Positions 51,238 through 60,220 of a DNA stretch of 64,000 nt are shown here, piece after piece. The stretch is from Streptomyces sp. A 4/2. Lineage in GTDB: Bacteria > Actinomycetota > Actinomycetes > Streptomycetales > Streptomycetaceae. Position 1 is the first letter of the stretch; every line of letters starts with the position of its first letter. The notes below the pieces were generated by a model, which saw only the letters and a program-made list of their open reading frames with translations, did not search any database and was not told the DNA's origin. The stretch is taken from assembly GCF_940670765.1 (NCBI RefSeq), contig NZ_CALNVW010000046.1, positions 111,983 through 175,982 of the forward strand, in the 5' to 3' direction. The position numbers were made by a program, and so were the translations under genes.

Positions 51238-52122
51238 ATGCCCCGCCCACGCGTCGACGTCGTCGTTCTGACCATGAACGACCGCCCTGCCGAGGAAGCA
51301 GCCGCGCAGGCGACGCTTCTTGCCCAGAACGGCGTCGACGTGCGGGTGGTGGTGGTCGGAAACGGCCGCAAGCCCGAGGTCGTGCCACCCGGTGCGCTCA
51401 CCGTGTCCCTGCCCGAGAACATCGGTATCCCCGGCGGGCGCAACGCCGGCGCCGCCGCGCTGCGCGACGCGGGCGATCTGGCCGACTGGCTCTACTTCCT
51501 CGACAACGACGCCAGCTTCCCCCGCCCCGACGTCCTGGCCCGACTCGTCGCCGAGGCCGAGCAGCACCCACAAGCCGCCTGGGTACAGCCCCGGCTGACC
51601 GGCCCGGACGATGTGACCACGCCACGCCGCTGGGTCCCCCGGCTGCGAGCCTCCAACCCGGGGCGGCCGGGGAAGGTCGCCTCGATGACCGAAGGCGTCG
51701 TCCTGATCCGGCGCGACGCCTTTGACGCAGTGGGCGGCTGGGAAGATCAACTATTCCTGTATCACGAAGGGTTCGACCTGGCCTGGCGGCTGTACGAGGC
51801 GGGCTGGAGCGGCTGGTACGCGGCCTCGATCCGCATGCACCACCCACTCACCGAACCCGCCCGCCACGCGCTGTACCACCGGCTCGCCGCCCGCAACAGG
51901 ATCTGGATCGCCTACCGCAACCTCCCCGCCCCGCTCCTCCCCGTCTACCTGAGCGTGTGGACCACGATCACCCTGGCCCGGGCCGTGCGCGGCGGCGGAC
52001 TCGGCCAGACACTGCGCGGCATGCGGGAAGGGTGGACGTCCCGGCGTACCCAGCGGAGGCGTCCGATGAGCTGGCGCACCGTCTACCGGCTCACCGCCGC
52101 CGGGCGGCCGCCGATCATCTGA
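51238..52122 (+). CDS. Glycosyltransferase family 2
   Basis: 294 residues of the GT-A fold. VDVVVLTMNDRP opens the nucleotide-sugar domain, WLYFLDNDASFPRPDV holds the Asp-x-Asp-type metal site, and EGFDLAWRLYEAGW is the late acidic/acceptor motif. A short hydrophobic stretch near the C-terminus (LPVYLSVWTTITLARAV) might bind the membrane but is weak. GGAGGAA precedes the ATG. Likely glycosylates a lipid, polysaccharide or small molecule of unknown nature. Confidence 0.87.
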   Translation: MPRPRVDVVVLTMNDRPAEEAAAQATLLAQNGVDVRVVVVGNGRKPEVVPPGALTVSLPENIGIPGGRNAGAAALRDAGDLADWLYFLDNDASFPRPDVLARLVAEAEQHPQAAWVQPRLTGPDDVTTPRRWVPRLRASNPGRPGKVASMTEGVVLIRRDAFDAVGGWEDQLFLYHEGFDLAWRLYEAGWSGWYAASIRMHHPLTEPARHALYHRLAARNRIWIAYRNLPAPLLPVYLSVWTTITLARAVRGGGLGQTLRGMREGWTSRRTQRRRPMSWRTVYRLTAAGRPPII

Positions 52123-52163
52123 CCTCTTCGCCCTGTCCGCCACATCAAGGAGTCCTCTTCGCC

Positions 52164-52940
52164 ATGAACCAGCCGTCTGTGCCCTCGCTGATGGGGGTGT
52201 TCGCCCATCCCGACGACGAGAGTCTGCTGGCCGGCGGTGTGCTCGCGCAGCACCACGCCGCCGGCGCCCGCACCTGCGTCGTCACCACCACCTGGGCGCC
52301 GACGAGCCACCGCGCCCCCGAACTCGCCGACGCCCTCGCAGTTCTGGGGGCCGGGGGCCCGCGGCTACTCGGCTACGCCGACGCCCGCAACCCCGCCTCC
52401 ACGCCCGGCGGCGCCGTACGCCTCGTTGACGCGCCTCTCGACGAAGCCGTCGGCCGCCTGGTCGCACACATCCGCGAGTTCCGGCCCGACACCGTGGTCG
52501 GTCACGACGCGCTGGGCCAGCTCACCGGGCACCCGGACCACCGGCGCGCCCACCAGATCACCCTCCTCGCCGTCGAGGCCGCCGCCCTGCCGCACCTGTA
52601 CCCCGACGCCGGGGAGCCCTGGCAGCCGGCCGCGCTGTACGCGGCCACGCACTCGGAATCCGGTGTGGGCCGTCTCGGGCCGCTCCTTCAGAGCGTGGGC
52701 AAGTCGCTCCTCGCGGTGCCGGACGCGTACGTGACCACGAGCGTCGACGTCTCACCGTGGGCAGCGGTGAAGTGGGATGCGATCTGCGCCCACCGCAGCG
52801 AGGCCGCCCGCCCGCGGCCCCTGCCCGGCCTTCTCGCCCGCCTGCCCGAACCGGAACGCACCCAGATCATCAGCACCGAGCAGTTCACCCGGCTCTCCCC
52901 CGGCCCCACGCCGGGCGACCCACACCAGCTCGTCGCCTGA
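52164..52940 (+). CDS. PIG-L family deacetylase
   Basis: 258 residues of the LmbE/PIG-L family, zinc-dependent N-acetyl hydrolases of N-acetylglucosamine conjugates, mycothiol precursors and antibiotics. FAHPDDESLLAGG holds the zinc motif His-Pro-Asp-Asp-Glu, and TGHPDHRRAHQI the second His. There is no signal peptide. With the preceding glycosyltransferase it could transfer and then deacetylate an amino sugar. AAGGAG precedes the ATG. Confidence 0.9.
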   Translation: MNQPSVPSLMGVFAHPDDESLLAGGVLAQHHAAGARTCVVTTTWAPTSHRAPELADALAVLGAGGPRLLGYADARNPASTPGGAVRLVDAPLDEAVGRLVAHIREFRPDTVVGHDALGQLTGHPDHRRAHQITLLAVEAAALPHLYPDAGEPWQPAALYAATHSESGVGRLGPLLQSVGKSLLAVPDAYVTTSVDVSPWAAVKWDAICAHRSEAARPRPLPGLLARLPEPERTQIISTEQFTRLSPGPTPGDPHQLVA

Positions 52941-52985
52941 CCGGCCCACCGTCCGCATGGTCCCGCCCGCACGATCGGAGACGAG

Positions 52986-54089
52986 ATGACCACCACGCCC
53001 TCCCCTGACGCCTCACCCGGCACGATGATGACCGACGAGGCGTACGGGGCCTTACGCGCCTCGGCCGCCCTGTGGGCCGGAACGTCCGTGCTGATCACCG
53101 ACCAGCGCGGCCGGGTCCTGATCCAGCGCGTCGACTACCGCACGACCTGCCTCCTGCCGGGCGGCGCCGTCGACGCGAACGAGGCCCCGGCCCAGGGAGC
53201 CTCGCGGGAACTGCGCGAGGAACTCGGAGTCACCCTGACCGTCGACCGCGGGCTCGCCGTGGACTGGGTCAGCGCCGACAGCCTCAACGCGCCCGCCGAC
53301 ATGCGCTTCCCCGGCGAGATCCTGCACGTCTACGACGGCGGCACGTGGAACGACGAGCAGATCGCTGCCATCCAGCTGCCCGACCGCGAGATCACCTCCG
53401 TCGAGTTCGTCGAACCCGCCCGGCTACCGGACCTGATGTCCCCCGGCGACGCCCGCCGGGCCCTGTCCGCCCTGCGCGCCCGCATCAACTCCGCCGGCCC
53501 CGCCCTGCTGGGAAACGGCCTCCCGATCGCCCCCACCGTCCTGGACCGGGCTGGCGCCCTTCGCACCGCCCGCGCCCGGCACCACCTCCCCTTCCACCCC
53601 GGCCCCGCCCCGGAGCAGCTCTCGGTGGCTCAGGTCTGGGGATGGCTTCTGGGACCCGACGGCCGAGCCTTGGTGCTGCTGGAACCGGACACGGGCGCGG
53701 CCTGCCTGCCCGGCGGCACCCCCGAACCCCCGGACCGCGGCAACCCGCTCGTCACACTGCGCCGGGAGGTACGGGAGGAAGCCGCGGCTGAGTTCGGCGA
53801 ACCGCTGTTCCTCGGCCACCTCTCCGACCCCGACGAGCCGTACGCCCGCCTCCGCTACGCCGCGCCCCTCACCCGTCTGGGCCCGCCACCCGTCGACCCG
53901 GCCACCGGCCGCACCCACATCCGGGTCCTGGCGACACCCGAGCAGGCCCTGGAGCTCTTCGACTGGGGACCCCCGGCGGCCGGCCAGCTCGCCGCCCTCC
54001 ACCAGGCCCGAGCGCGGCTCGGGATCCCCCGTGCCGCGCTGCAGCCCCTCACCGAACTGCCGGACGCCACCGACCTCACCCTCTCGTAG
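52986..54089 (+). CDS. Double-Nudix protein
   Basis: 367 residues, two Nudix domains. First box GGAVDANEAPAQGASREL then REELGV is complete. The second (GGTPEPPDRGNPLVTLRREV then REEAAAEFG) is altered in the first loop and lacks the last Gly, so it is probably catalytically weak. The domains are separated by a linker at about residue 195. It adds to the five other Nudix-containing proteins in this window. ATG 52986 follows GGAG. Substrate unknown. Confidence 0.85.
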   Translation: MTTTPSPDASPGTMMTDEAYGALRASAALWAGTSVLITDQRGRVLIQRVDYRTTCLLPGGAVDANEAPAQGASRELREELGVTLTVDRGLAVDWVSADSLNAPADMRFPGEILHVYDGGTWNDEQIAAIQLPDREITSVEFVEPARLPDLMSPGDARRALSALRARINSAGPALLGNGLPIAPTVLDRAGALRTARARHHLPFHPGPAPEQLSVAQVWGWLLGPDGRALVLLEPDTGAACLPGGTPEPPDRGNPLVTLRREVREEAAAEFGEPLFLGHLSDPDEPYARLRYAAPLTRLGPPPVDPATGRTHIRVLATPEQALELFDWGPPAAGQLAALHQARARLGIPRAALQPLTELPDATDLTLS

Positions 54090-54122
54090 CCCACCCGGGC
54101 CCATCTCGAAGCGAGGACTCAC

Positions 54123-55226
54123 ATGAGCGACACATCACCCGCCCTCGGCACGCCCCCCGTGCCCACTCGGCCCCTGCCGGCCACACGAGCCGCATCGAAC
54201 GCCCCGGCCCCGGTTCGAACCGGCCACTGCCAGTGCGGCCGGATCTCCTACCAAGTCGCCGGCAACCCGGACGATCCGCACTTGTGTTCGTGCGACCACG
54301 AGACGCGGATCTCCGGCGGACCCGCAGTGCTGTGGGTGGGCTTCCCCCGGGACTCCCTGACCTGGACCGGGCCCGGCGGCGAGCCGAAGTGGTACTCGAC
54401 CTACGCGACCCTCCACCGGGGCTTCTGCCCCGACTGCGGCACCCATCTGGTGTCCGTGGCAGACGGCTCCAGCACCGTCATGGTGACCGGATTCAGCCTC
54501 ACCGACCAGAGCGGCATCGAACCCCTCGGGCACTCCTTCCGCGAGAACGCCGCGCCCTGGATGCAGATCACCCTCGCGCCGGAGCCTATCGTCCTGATGT
54601 CCGACCCGCGTGTGGCGGCCATCCCCATTGCCGACTGCGGCGAGCCGCTCATCGACGTGCGCGGAACGCTGCTGGTCGACGAGCGCAGGGCCGACACGAC
54701 CGGCTCGTACGCCCATCTGCGCCGCGGCGTCCTCGACCGGCTCGTCCACGCCCAGTCGCTCCTACCCGACGGGCTCCGTCTGCTCTACGTCGAGGGCTAC
54801 CGCCCGCCCGACCTGCAGCGGCGCTACTTCCAGGAGTACGCGGACGAACTTCGCGCGGCCAATCCGGCCTGGCCCGACGACCAGGTCCTCGGGGCCGCCA
54901 GCCGCTATGTGTCTCCGCCGGAGATCGCCCCCCACAGCGCCGGCGCCGCCGTCGATCTCACCCTCGTGGACGCCGACGGCACCGAACTCGACATGGGCAC
55001 GCGCGTGAACGCAAACCCCGAAGAGAGCGACGGAGCCTGCTACACGGACGCCGCCTCGATCAGCCCCCAGGCCCGCACGAACCGGGCCCTGCTGGCCTCC
55101 GCCCTCTCCACCGCCGGGTTGATCAACTACGGGACGGAGTGGTGGCACTGGAGCTACGGCGATCGGTACTGGGCCCTGATGACCAACCAGCCGACGGCCC
55201 TGTACGGGCCCCGCACCCTTCGCTGA
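54123..55226 (+). CDS. GFA domain fused to VanX-like D-Ala-D-Ala dipeptidase
   Basis: 367 residues. Residues 33-150 are a GFA (glutathione-dependent formaldehyde-activating-like) zinc domain with Cys at 36, 38, 55, 57, 102 and 105. Residues 165-367 are an M15D dipeptidase: VEGYRPPDLQRRYF (Arg227), HSAGAAVDLTLVD (His271, Asp278), and EWWHW (Glu339, His342), the zinc and catalytic residues of VanX. Both zinc sites look intact. Enzymes of this type cut D-Ala-D-Ala; the fusion partner has no known link to it. No signal peptide. CGAGGA precedes the ATG. Confidence 0.83.
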   Translation: MSDTSPALGTPPVPTRPLPATRAASNAPAPVRTGHCQCGRISYQVAGNPDDPHLCSCDHETRISGGPAVLWVGFPRDSLTWTGPGGEPKWYSTYATLHRGFCPDCGTHLVSVADGSSTVMVTGFSLTDQSGIEPLGHSFRENAAPWMQITLAPEPIVLMSDPRVAAIPIADCGEPLIDVRGTLLVDERRADTTGSYAHLRRGVLDRLVHAQSLLPDGLRLLYVEGYRPPDLQRRYFQEYADELRAANPAWPDDQVLGAASRYVSPPEIAPHSAGAAVDLTLVDADGTELDMGTRVNANPEESDGACYTDAASISPQARTNRALLASALSTAGLINYGTEWWHWSYGDRYWALMTNQPTALYGPRTLR

Positions 55227-55482
55227 ACAGGTCGCGTTCGTTCGCGGCCGAAGGCACGGGCACCGGCTCGCTTCGGGTGGGGAGCGCAGCGGGAAGCCAC
55301 GGCCTCACGGCTCTGCCTCGGTCAGCCAACGCTCCGGCGGGCGATGCCGGTGCCCTCCGCCGAGGTGTTACAAGCTCTCGGCCGAGATGCCCGCTGCCTG
55401 GGGACCAACGGCGCCCGCGGTGCGGGACCTCTATGCGACGGCCGAGCAGCCGGTCACCCACTGCCTGGATCCCGCCCGCGCC
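55227..55482. other. Intergenic stretch between convergent genes
   Basis: 256 bp between the dipeptidase fusion stop and the kinase stop. No gene with support. Frames crossing it are antisense shadows of the kinase. No strong hairpin recognised. Confidence 0.5.
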
Positions 55483-55980
55483 TCAGAGCCAGCCCGGCTC
55501 CACGATCTCCTCGCCCTCGCCCTGAGGCTTCTCAAACCGGGCGAAGAAGTCGTCCAGGGCCTCCGGCGTGACCAGCAACGAGTTCGCGTCCCCACGCTCG
55601 TTGCGCTCCTCGAGCCGGCGCAGCAACTCCTCCCGTTCCACCGGGAAGTACAGCAGCCTCCACCGCCCGCCGGCCGACTCCACCAGCTCCTTCATCGCCT
55701 CGCGGTCCTTGCGCGGCCACAGCCCGTGGTCCCACACCACGTCCCGGCCCTCGGCGATCAGCTCCGCCAGTCGCTGGTGCATCTCAGCGACGACGGGGGC
55801 CTCCTTCTCGAAGTAGGTGTCCTCCCGGTAGTCGACGCCGTACCGGCCGTGCCGTTCGAAGACCACCTCGTCCACCGACAGCCGCACCGCGCCCCGGGGC
55901 TCCAGCACCCGCTGGGCATACGTCGTCTTGCCTGAGCCGGTGAGCCCCACCAGCAGGAACACCACCGGAGTCTCGGCCAC
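55483..55980 (-). CDS. P-loop kinase (zeta-toxin/AAA-kinase-like)
   Basis: 165 residues. LLVGLTGSGKTTYAQRVL is the P-loop, RLSVDEVVFER the metal Asp region, and GRDVVWDHGLW the next motif, an architecture like zeta toxins and small-molecule kinases. The LID-like segment RREELLRRLEERNERG carries arginines. The GTG at 55980 is preferred, with GGAAGAAG upstream; TTG 55986 is possible. The substrate is unknown; no antitoxin gene is adjacent, so a toxin role is not supported. Confidence 0.75.
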   Translation of the reverse strand: MAETPVVFLLVGLTGSGKTTYAQRVLEPRGAVRLSVDEVVFERHGRYGVDYREDTYFEKEAPVVAEMHQRLAELIAEGRDVVWDHGLWPRKDREAMKELVESAGGRWRLLYFPVEREELLRRLEERNERGDANSLLVTPEALDDFFARFEKPQGEGEEIVEPGWL

Positions 55981-56378
55981 CGTCAACTTCTTCCACCATC
56001 CTCAGTGTTCCCCGGCAGTCTGCCACCGCTGGCCCATCCGGATCTCCCAGATCCAGCCGCCGCCACCCGAAGGAGCCACCCGTGTCCGCCCCGTACTCGC
56101 CCGCGCGCTGGGTGCCTACGCCCGCCACGCCCCCGGCACCCTCGGCAGGGTCCAGACGCATCGGGTGCTCGCCCTGAACAGCGACGAACGCGCCCGGCCG
56201 CTCGCCAAGGGGCGGTGCCGAGCGCAACGCCGCCGAACGCCTCGTCAGGGGTTGCTGGCCAACCTCTGGCTGCTCCGCACCACGACCGTGACTACACTCC
56301 AAGGTCATCCGGCAACGGACGCCCGTACGCCACGGTCACAGGCACCCACCAGCACGTTCTCCCTCCGGAGGCCACGCC
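55981..56378. other. Intergenic region with a possible micro-ORF
   Basis: About 400 bp between divergent genes. A 31-codon frame at 56082-56177 (GTG start, AAGGAG about 8 bases upstream) reads MSAPYSPARWVPTPATPPAP and onward; it is Pro-rich and unconvincing. The rest contains nothing recognised apart from the promoter region that must serve the exonuclease gene. Confidence 0.35.
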
Positions 56379-57206
56379 ATGACCGCCCCCCTGCTGCTCG
56401 TCGACGGCCATTACCTCCTGCACCGCGCCTGGTACGGCTTCCCCACACGCATCACCAGCCGCGACAACACCATCGACCGCACTGGCGTGTTCGGCTTCGC
56501 CGCGCTCCTGCGCAAAGCCCAGGCCGAGCATGCCGAGAGAGCCGAGATCTTCGTAGCCTTCGACTCTGAGAACGGCTCCCAGTCCCGCGCCGGGCAAGAC
56601 AGCGCCTACAAGGCCCAGCGGCCCACCCCCGAGCCCGGCCTGATCAAGTCACTCGCCCTGGTCAAGAAGGCCCTCGACCACACGGGCGTCCGGTGGCTCG
56701 AGCAGGACGGCTGCGAGGCGGACGACGTCATCGCCACCCTGACCACCAGTGCCTGCGCCGAAGGCCGCGCGGTCGACATCATGACCAGCGACAAGGACTA
56801 CATCCAGCTTCTGTCCGACCTCAGCGTGCGCTTGCTGAACACTGGCGTAGCCATGGAACGCCGCTACACCGCGGGCGCGCACATCCTCCCCCGCTACGGT
56901 GTCCTCGCCGAGCAGTGGCCGGACTTCCGCGCCCTGATGGGCGACCCCGCCGACAACATCCCAGGCATCCGCGGCATCGGCGCCAAGACCGCCGCCCGGC
57001 TCCTGACCAACGGGCGCCGGCTCGAGAACGTCCCTGACGAGGAACTACGCCCGGCCTGGACGGCGCAGTGGCAGCAGGTCCTGCGCTGGCGCGAGATGAT
57101 CAAGCTCGACACCAAAACCGCTGTCCCCGACAGTCTCCTCACCACCACCCCCACTACACCGCTGCCCATGGCCGGGCAGGTCCTGGAAGCGCTGGACCTG
57201 TGGTGA
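56379..57206 (+). CDS. Stand-alone 5'-3' exonuclease (PolA N-terminal type)
   Basis: 275 residues with the flap-endonuclease fold of the N-terminal domain of DNA polymerase I. LLLVDGHYLLHRAWYGF, QDGCEADDVIATL and MTSDKDYIQLL carry the acidic metal ligands, and GDPADNIPGIRGIGAKTAAR is the helix-hairpin-helix clamp. It removes RNA primers or flaps and is distinct from the main polA. The ATG follows CGGAGG. Convergent with the Nudix-APH gene downstream. Confidence 0.92.
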   Translation: MTAPLLLVDGHYLLHRAWYGFPTRITSRDNTIDRTGVFGFAALLRKAQAEHAERAEIFVAFDSENGSQSRAGQDSAYKAQRPTPEPGLIKSLALVKKALDHTGVRWLEQDGCEADDVIATLTTSACAEGRAVDIMTSDKDYIQLLSDLSVRLLNTGVAMERRYTAGAHILPRYGVLAEQWPDFRALMGDPADNIPGIRGIGAKTAARLLTNGRRLENVPDEELRPAWTAQWQQVLRWREMIKLDTKTAVPDSLLTTTPTTPLPMAGQVLEALDLW

Positions 57207-57251
57207 TGACCAAGGTCGCGGCATCGCCTGAATCTGTCCGGGCGGGTGTGT

Positions 57252-58427
57252 TCACAGGAAGCCGGCGAAGACCTGGCGGTAAGCGTGAACGAAGCCGTGC
57301 TCGCGGCGGCTCCATGCAATGCGTTGGGCGATGACATCAGCGCTGGCAGAAACGCCGTCCGGGCCCAGTCCCTGCTCCGCCCAGAACCGAGCGTTTCGGA
57401 TTTGCCTCTCCAGGATGGAGTCGACGAGCGCGCCGCGCCCCTGGGCTTCAAGCCCGTACGCGTCCGCGAGGACTCGGACCTGAGCTGCCTGGTTCTCGAC
57501 GGCGGGTGCCGTCGGCCTGGTACTGATGCACCAGGTCCACGCCATATAGCCGAGGTCCTCCAGCGGGGATCCGGGGGCTGCGGTGTCGAAGTCGATGAGA
57601 GCCATCGGGACCTCGTCGCGGAAGACGACATTGTTCGGTCCGGGATCGTGATGGCAGACCACCGGAAACCGGCCAGCAAGGTCGCTTCCTCTGGTCGCGT
57701 CGTGGAATGAGCGCAGGAGCGCCCCGGCGGCGCTGACCTGCTCGTCTGACCAGGTACGGAATCGCTGGGGGACCTCTCCAGGAAGGAAGTCGAGGATGTC
57801 GGTCGCTCCCTCGCGCCGAAGATATCGCGGCGCGCCGTCGAAGCCCCTGGAGTGCAGCAGCCCGAGCAGGGCGGCGACGAAGGGGGAGGCTGGCGTGGAA
57901 GGGCGCCGGACTGTGCCGCCGTCACGGACGATGCCCGTCGTCATGCGCCCGCCGGTCAACGCCACGGCGCCGGGGAGCGCCAGCGGTGCGTCGGTAATCG
58001 GACGGCCGGGCCGGTCAGTGTGGTGGACGGCGCCCTCGGCGACCAGCAGCGAGGCAAGGCCGCCGACGTAGAGGGGTAGGTGCGCGTCAGCGGCGGGGAG
58101 CGGGACCCAGGCCGCTTCGACGATGTCCTCGTCCCCGGTGGCCGCCGGCTCGCCGTGAACGTAGGTCGCACGGAAGACCGCGAAGAGGTCGTGGACACTG
58201 GCGATCCGTTCGCCGACGTGGACCAGGGGGCCGACGGCCACGACCACACCGGCTTCCTCCAAGGTCTTGCGGGCGGCGGCTTCGGGGAGGGCCTCACCGT
58301 CCTCACGTCGACCGCCGGGCAGTCCCCACTGTCCGCTTCGACAGTCTTTGACAAGGAGGACCCGCTGGGTCGATGTGTCGGTGACCAAGGCGTAGGCCAC
58401 GTCGACTCGTTCCCGGGCGGCCGGCAT
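57252..58427 (-). CDS. Nudix-APH fusion with altered Nudix box
   Basis: 391 residues. Residues 5-125 are Nudix: GGRREDGEALPEAAARKTLE then EAGV. The catalytic RE pair is RK, replacing a metal Glu by Lys, so the hydrolase may be inactive. Residues 150-391 are APH-like: VCHHDPGPNNVVF (His-His-Asp ... Asn) and MALIDFDTAAPG. The start ATG has GAAGGGAAG upstream. Same domain order as the fusion at 46551-47933, 10 kb away on the other strand, but with different motif details. Confidence 0.83.
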   Translation of the reverse strand: MPAARERVDVAYALVTDTSTQRVLLVKDCRSGQWGLPGGRREDGEALPEAAARKTLEEAGVVVAVGPLVHVGERIASVHDLFAVFRATYVHGEPAATGDEDIVEAAWVPLPAADAHLPLYVGGLASLLVAEGAVHHTDRPGRPITDAPLALPGAVALTGGRMTTGIVRDGGTVRRPSTPASPFVAALLGLLHSRGFDGAPRYLRREGATDILDFLPGEVPQRFRTWSDEQVSAAGALLRSFHDATRGSDLAGRFPVVCHHDPGPNNVVFRDEVPMALIDFDTAAPGSPLEDLGYMAWTWCISTRPTAPAVENQAAQVRVLADAYGLEAQGRGALVDSILERQIRNARFWAEQGLGPDGVSASADVIAQRIAWSRREHGFVHAYRQVFAGFL

Positions 58428-58545
58428 CAGTCTTCCCTTCGTCGGGGATGTTTCAGTCCGGGCGTGGCCTCGCCGGGGAAGTCAGGGTCTGAGGGAGGTG
58501 GTCGGCGACGGTGAGGGCTGCCTTTGGAGGAAGCTCCCTTTCCGG

Positions 58546-59847
58546 TTATGGCCGTGCCGACCGTACGGCGGCGGTCAGTTCACGGACGCCGCGGGTGTGG
58601 GGGTGATGCTGTGCGAGGTCGGTGACGATGGCGCGGATGCTGGGGCGGTCGCGCACCTCGGCGGGGGCGGTGCGGTGAGCCGCGAGGAGAGCCTGCGCGG
58701 TCTGCTCGGCCTTACCCCACCGCCACCAGGCGCGGGCCATGTCTGTGTGGAGTCGACCGCGTCGTTCGGCCGTCGCGAATTGCTCCGGACGAAGGTTCTG
58801 ACCCGCGTGGACGGCTGCGCCAGCATCGCCGAGGGACCATAGGACGCCGACCTTGTAGAGAGTCACGGAGGCCGGGGTGACTGAGAAGGTAGGCGTGCCG
58901 GGCTGTTCGGGGAGGAGTGCGGCAGCGCGCTCGGCGTCCCGGATCATCTCCAGGGCACGGTCGCGGTCGCCGGCCTCGGCGGCGGCGTAGGCGACGGTGC
59001 AGAGCATCTGCGCGAAGGTCCGGGCCTGGGCGGCAGTGGTGAGTCCGGTGGTTTCGACCTGGGCGGCGGCGTGGAGGGTGATGCGCTGTGCGGTGGCGGC
59101 GCGGCCGGCGTGGCGGAGGACGATGCTGAAGGCGCGGGCGGACGCGGCGCCGGCCAGGGGGTCGCCGGAGATGCGCGCGTAGGTGTTGGACCGGTCAGCG
59201 GTGATCCTGCTGGCGTCGTAGCGGCCGACCTTGGACAGGGTTTCCGTGGCCAGGTCGTAACAGGCAGCGAGCCGGGCGTAGTCGGCGGCATCACCTTGGT
59301 CGGCGCAGGCCTCGGCGGTGGCCAGGAGGTCGGGGAGCGCCTCAATCAGTTCGGCATGGATTCCGCGGTTGAACTGCGCACGTGCCTCGCGGTACTGGGC
59401 CATCAGGCGGTTCGCGCTCGGGGCCGATGTGGGTGCGGGTAGCAGTGCGAGGGCCTCGTCGAGGCGCTCGAGAGCGAGCGCAGGTACGGCCAGGCCGGCG
59501 GTGAGGAGGGACCGGCGTTTCATCGGATCCTCCCCGGAAGTGTCCGTGCGCTGAGCGTTAGCAACTCTAGTGGCCCGGGGTGGGGTTACGCCGAGAAGTG
59601 TGGCAAGTACCCCCGGAGGGATGACGAGGGCATCGGCGAACCGCTTGAGCATGTCTAAATCGGTCGCGGGCCGGTCGGCGGTCTCTAGGCGGCTGACGGC
59701 CGAGGCGGAGTAGCCGGTCGCCTTGCCGAGGTCGATCTGTCGCCAGCCCTGCTGCTGGCGGGCCCAGCGGATCAGGCCCCCGACGTCGCCGTCGCCGATG
59801 AACTTCTGGGCGCGCGGAGAGTTCCAGTCCGGTACCTGAGCACGCAT
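58546..59847 (-). CDS. XRE-family regulator with TPR-like C-terminus
   Basis: 433 residues. Residues 20-85 are a Cro/C1 helix-turn-helix: GGLIRWARQQQGWRQIDLGK, SASAVSRLETADRP and DMLKRFADALVIP. The rest is Ala-rich helical repeats (PALALERLDEALALLPAP; AFSIVLRHAGRAATAQRIT), a sensor-like region found in Streptomyces regulators. ATG 59847 is preferred, with GGAGGGGG 5 bases upstream. It is divergent from the lasso peptide precursor gene and is the natural candidate for its control, sharing a 211-bp intergenic region. Confidence 0.85.
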   Translation of the reverse strand: MRAQVPDWNSPRAQKFIGDGDVGGLIRWARQQQGWRQIDLGKATGYSASAVSRLETADRPATDLDMLKRFADALVIPPGVLATLLGVTPPRATRVANAQRTDTSGEDPMKRRSLLTAGLAVPALALERLDEALALLPAPTSAPSANRLMAQYREARAQFNRGIHAELIEALPDLLATAEACADQGDAADYARLAACYDLATETLSKVGRYDASRITADRSNTYARISGDPLAGAASARAFSIVLRHAGRAATAQRITLHAAAQVETTGLTTAAQARTFAQMLCTVAYAAAEAGDRDRALEMIRDAERAAALLPEQPGTPTFSVTPASVTLYKVGVLWSLGDAGAAVHAGQNLRPEQFATAERRGRLHTDMARAWWRWGKAEQTAQALLAAHRTAPAEVRDRPSIRAIVTDLAQHHPHTRGVRELTAAVRSARP

Positions 59848-60058
59848 GGCCGCCCCCTCCGGGAACACCGGACATCAGCCTGCTCACGGTAGCCGGACGG
59901 TGACACCCGGTCGAGGCCGTGTGCGCAGCACGCAAACGGCTTGCGCGCGGCGGGAGATTTCTCGGCATCCGATCGGGCTCGCGGTGTCCTGGTGAGGCAC
60001 CACCCGCCGGGCACCGCTCGGCGGCAACCATCTGTACTTCCGTATGGAGGGAGTCGTC

Positions 60059-60205
60059 ATGGACGGCCAGAACGCACACCTCACCACCGCCGTGTCCTCG
60101 CTGCCCGAGGAGGAGCTCGTCGAGATCGGCGGCCTCGTGGCCCTGACCCAGGGCCAGGGCGGCGGCCAGAGCGAGGACAAGCGCCGCGCCTACAACTGCG
60201 CCTGA
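60059..60205 (+). CDS. Lasso peptide precursor, albusnodin-like
   Basis: 48 residues: leader 1-31 and core 32-48 (GQGGGQSEDKRRAYNCA). The leader ends ALTQ with Thr at the position two before the core, as required for lasso precursors. The core starts with Gly and has Glu8 and Asp9 as acceptors for the isopeptide ring; Asp9 gives a 9-residue ring. Lys10 follows directly. As I remember it, albusnodin from Streptomyces albus has this core, with an acetyl group on the Lys. GGAGGGAG lies 5 bases before ATG 60059. Cys16 is unpaired. Confidence 0.9.
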   Translation: MDGQNAHLTTAVSSLPEEELVEIGGLVALTQGQGGGQSEDKRRAYNCA

Positions 60206-60220
60206 CCGACAACCTCGTGC

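Noticed and set aside
55387..55935. Plus-strand frame of 182 codons
   Set aside because: Antisense to the P-loop kinase, which has clear motifs; no supported start.
55483..55980. Reading of the kinase as a zeta-type toxin
   Set aside because: No antitoxin-like gene is adjacent and similar P-loop proteins are metabolic kinases.
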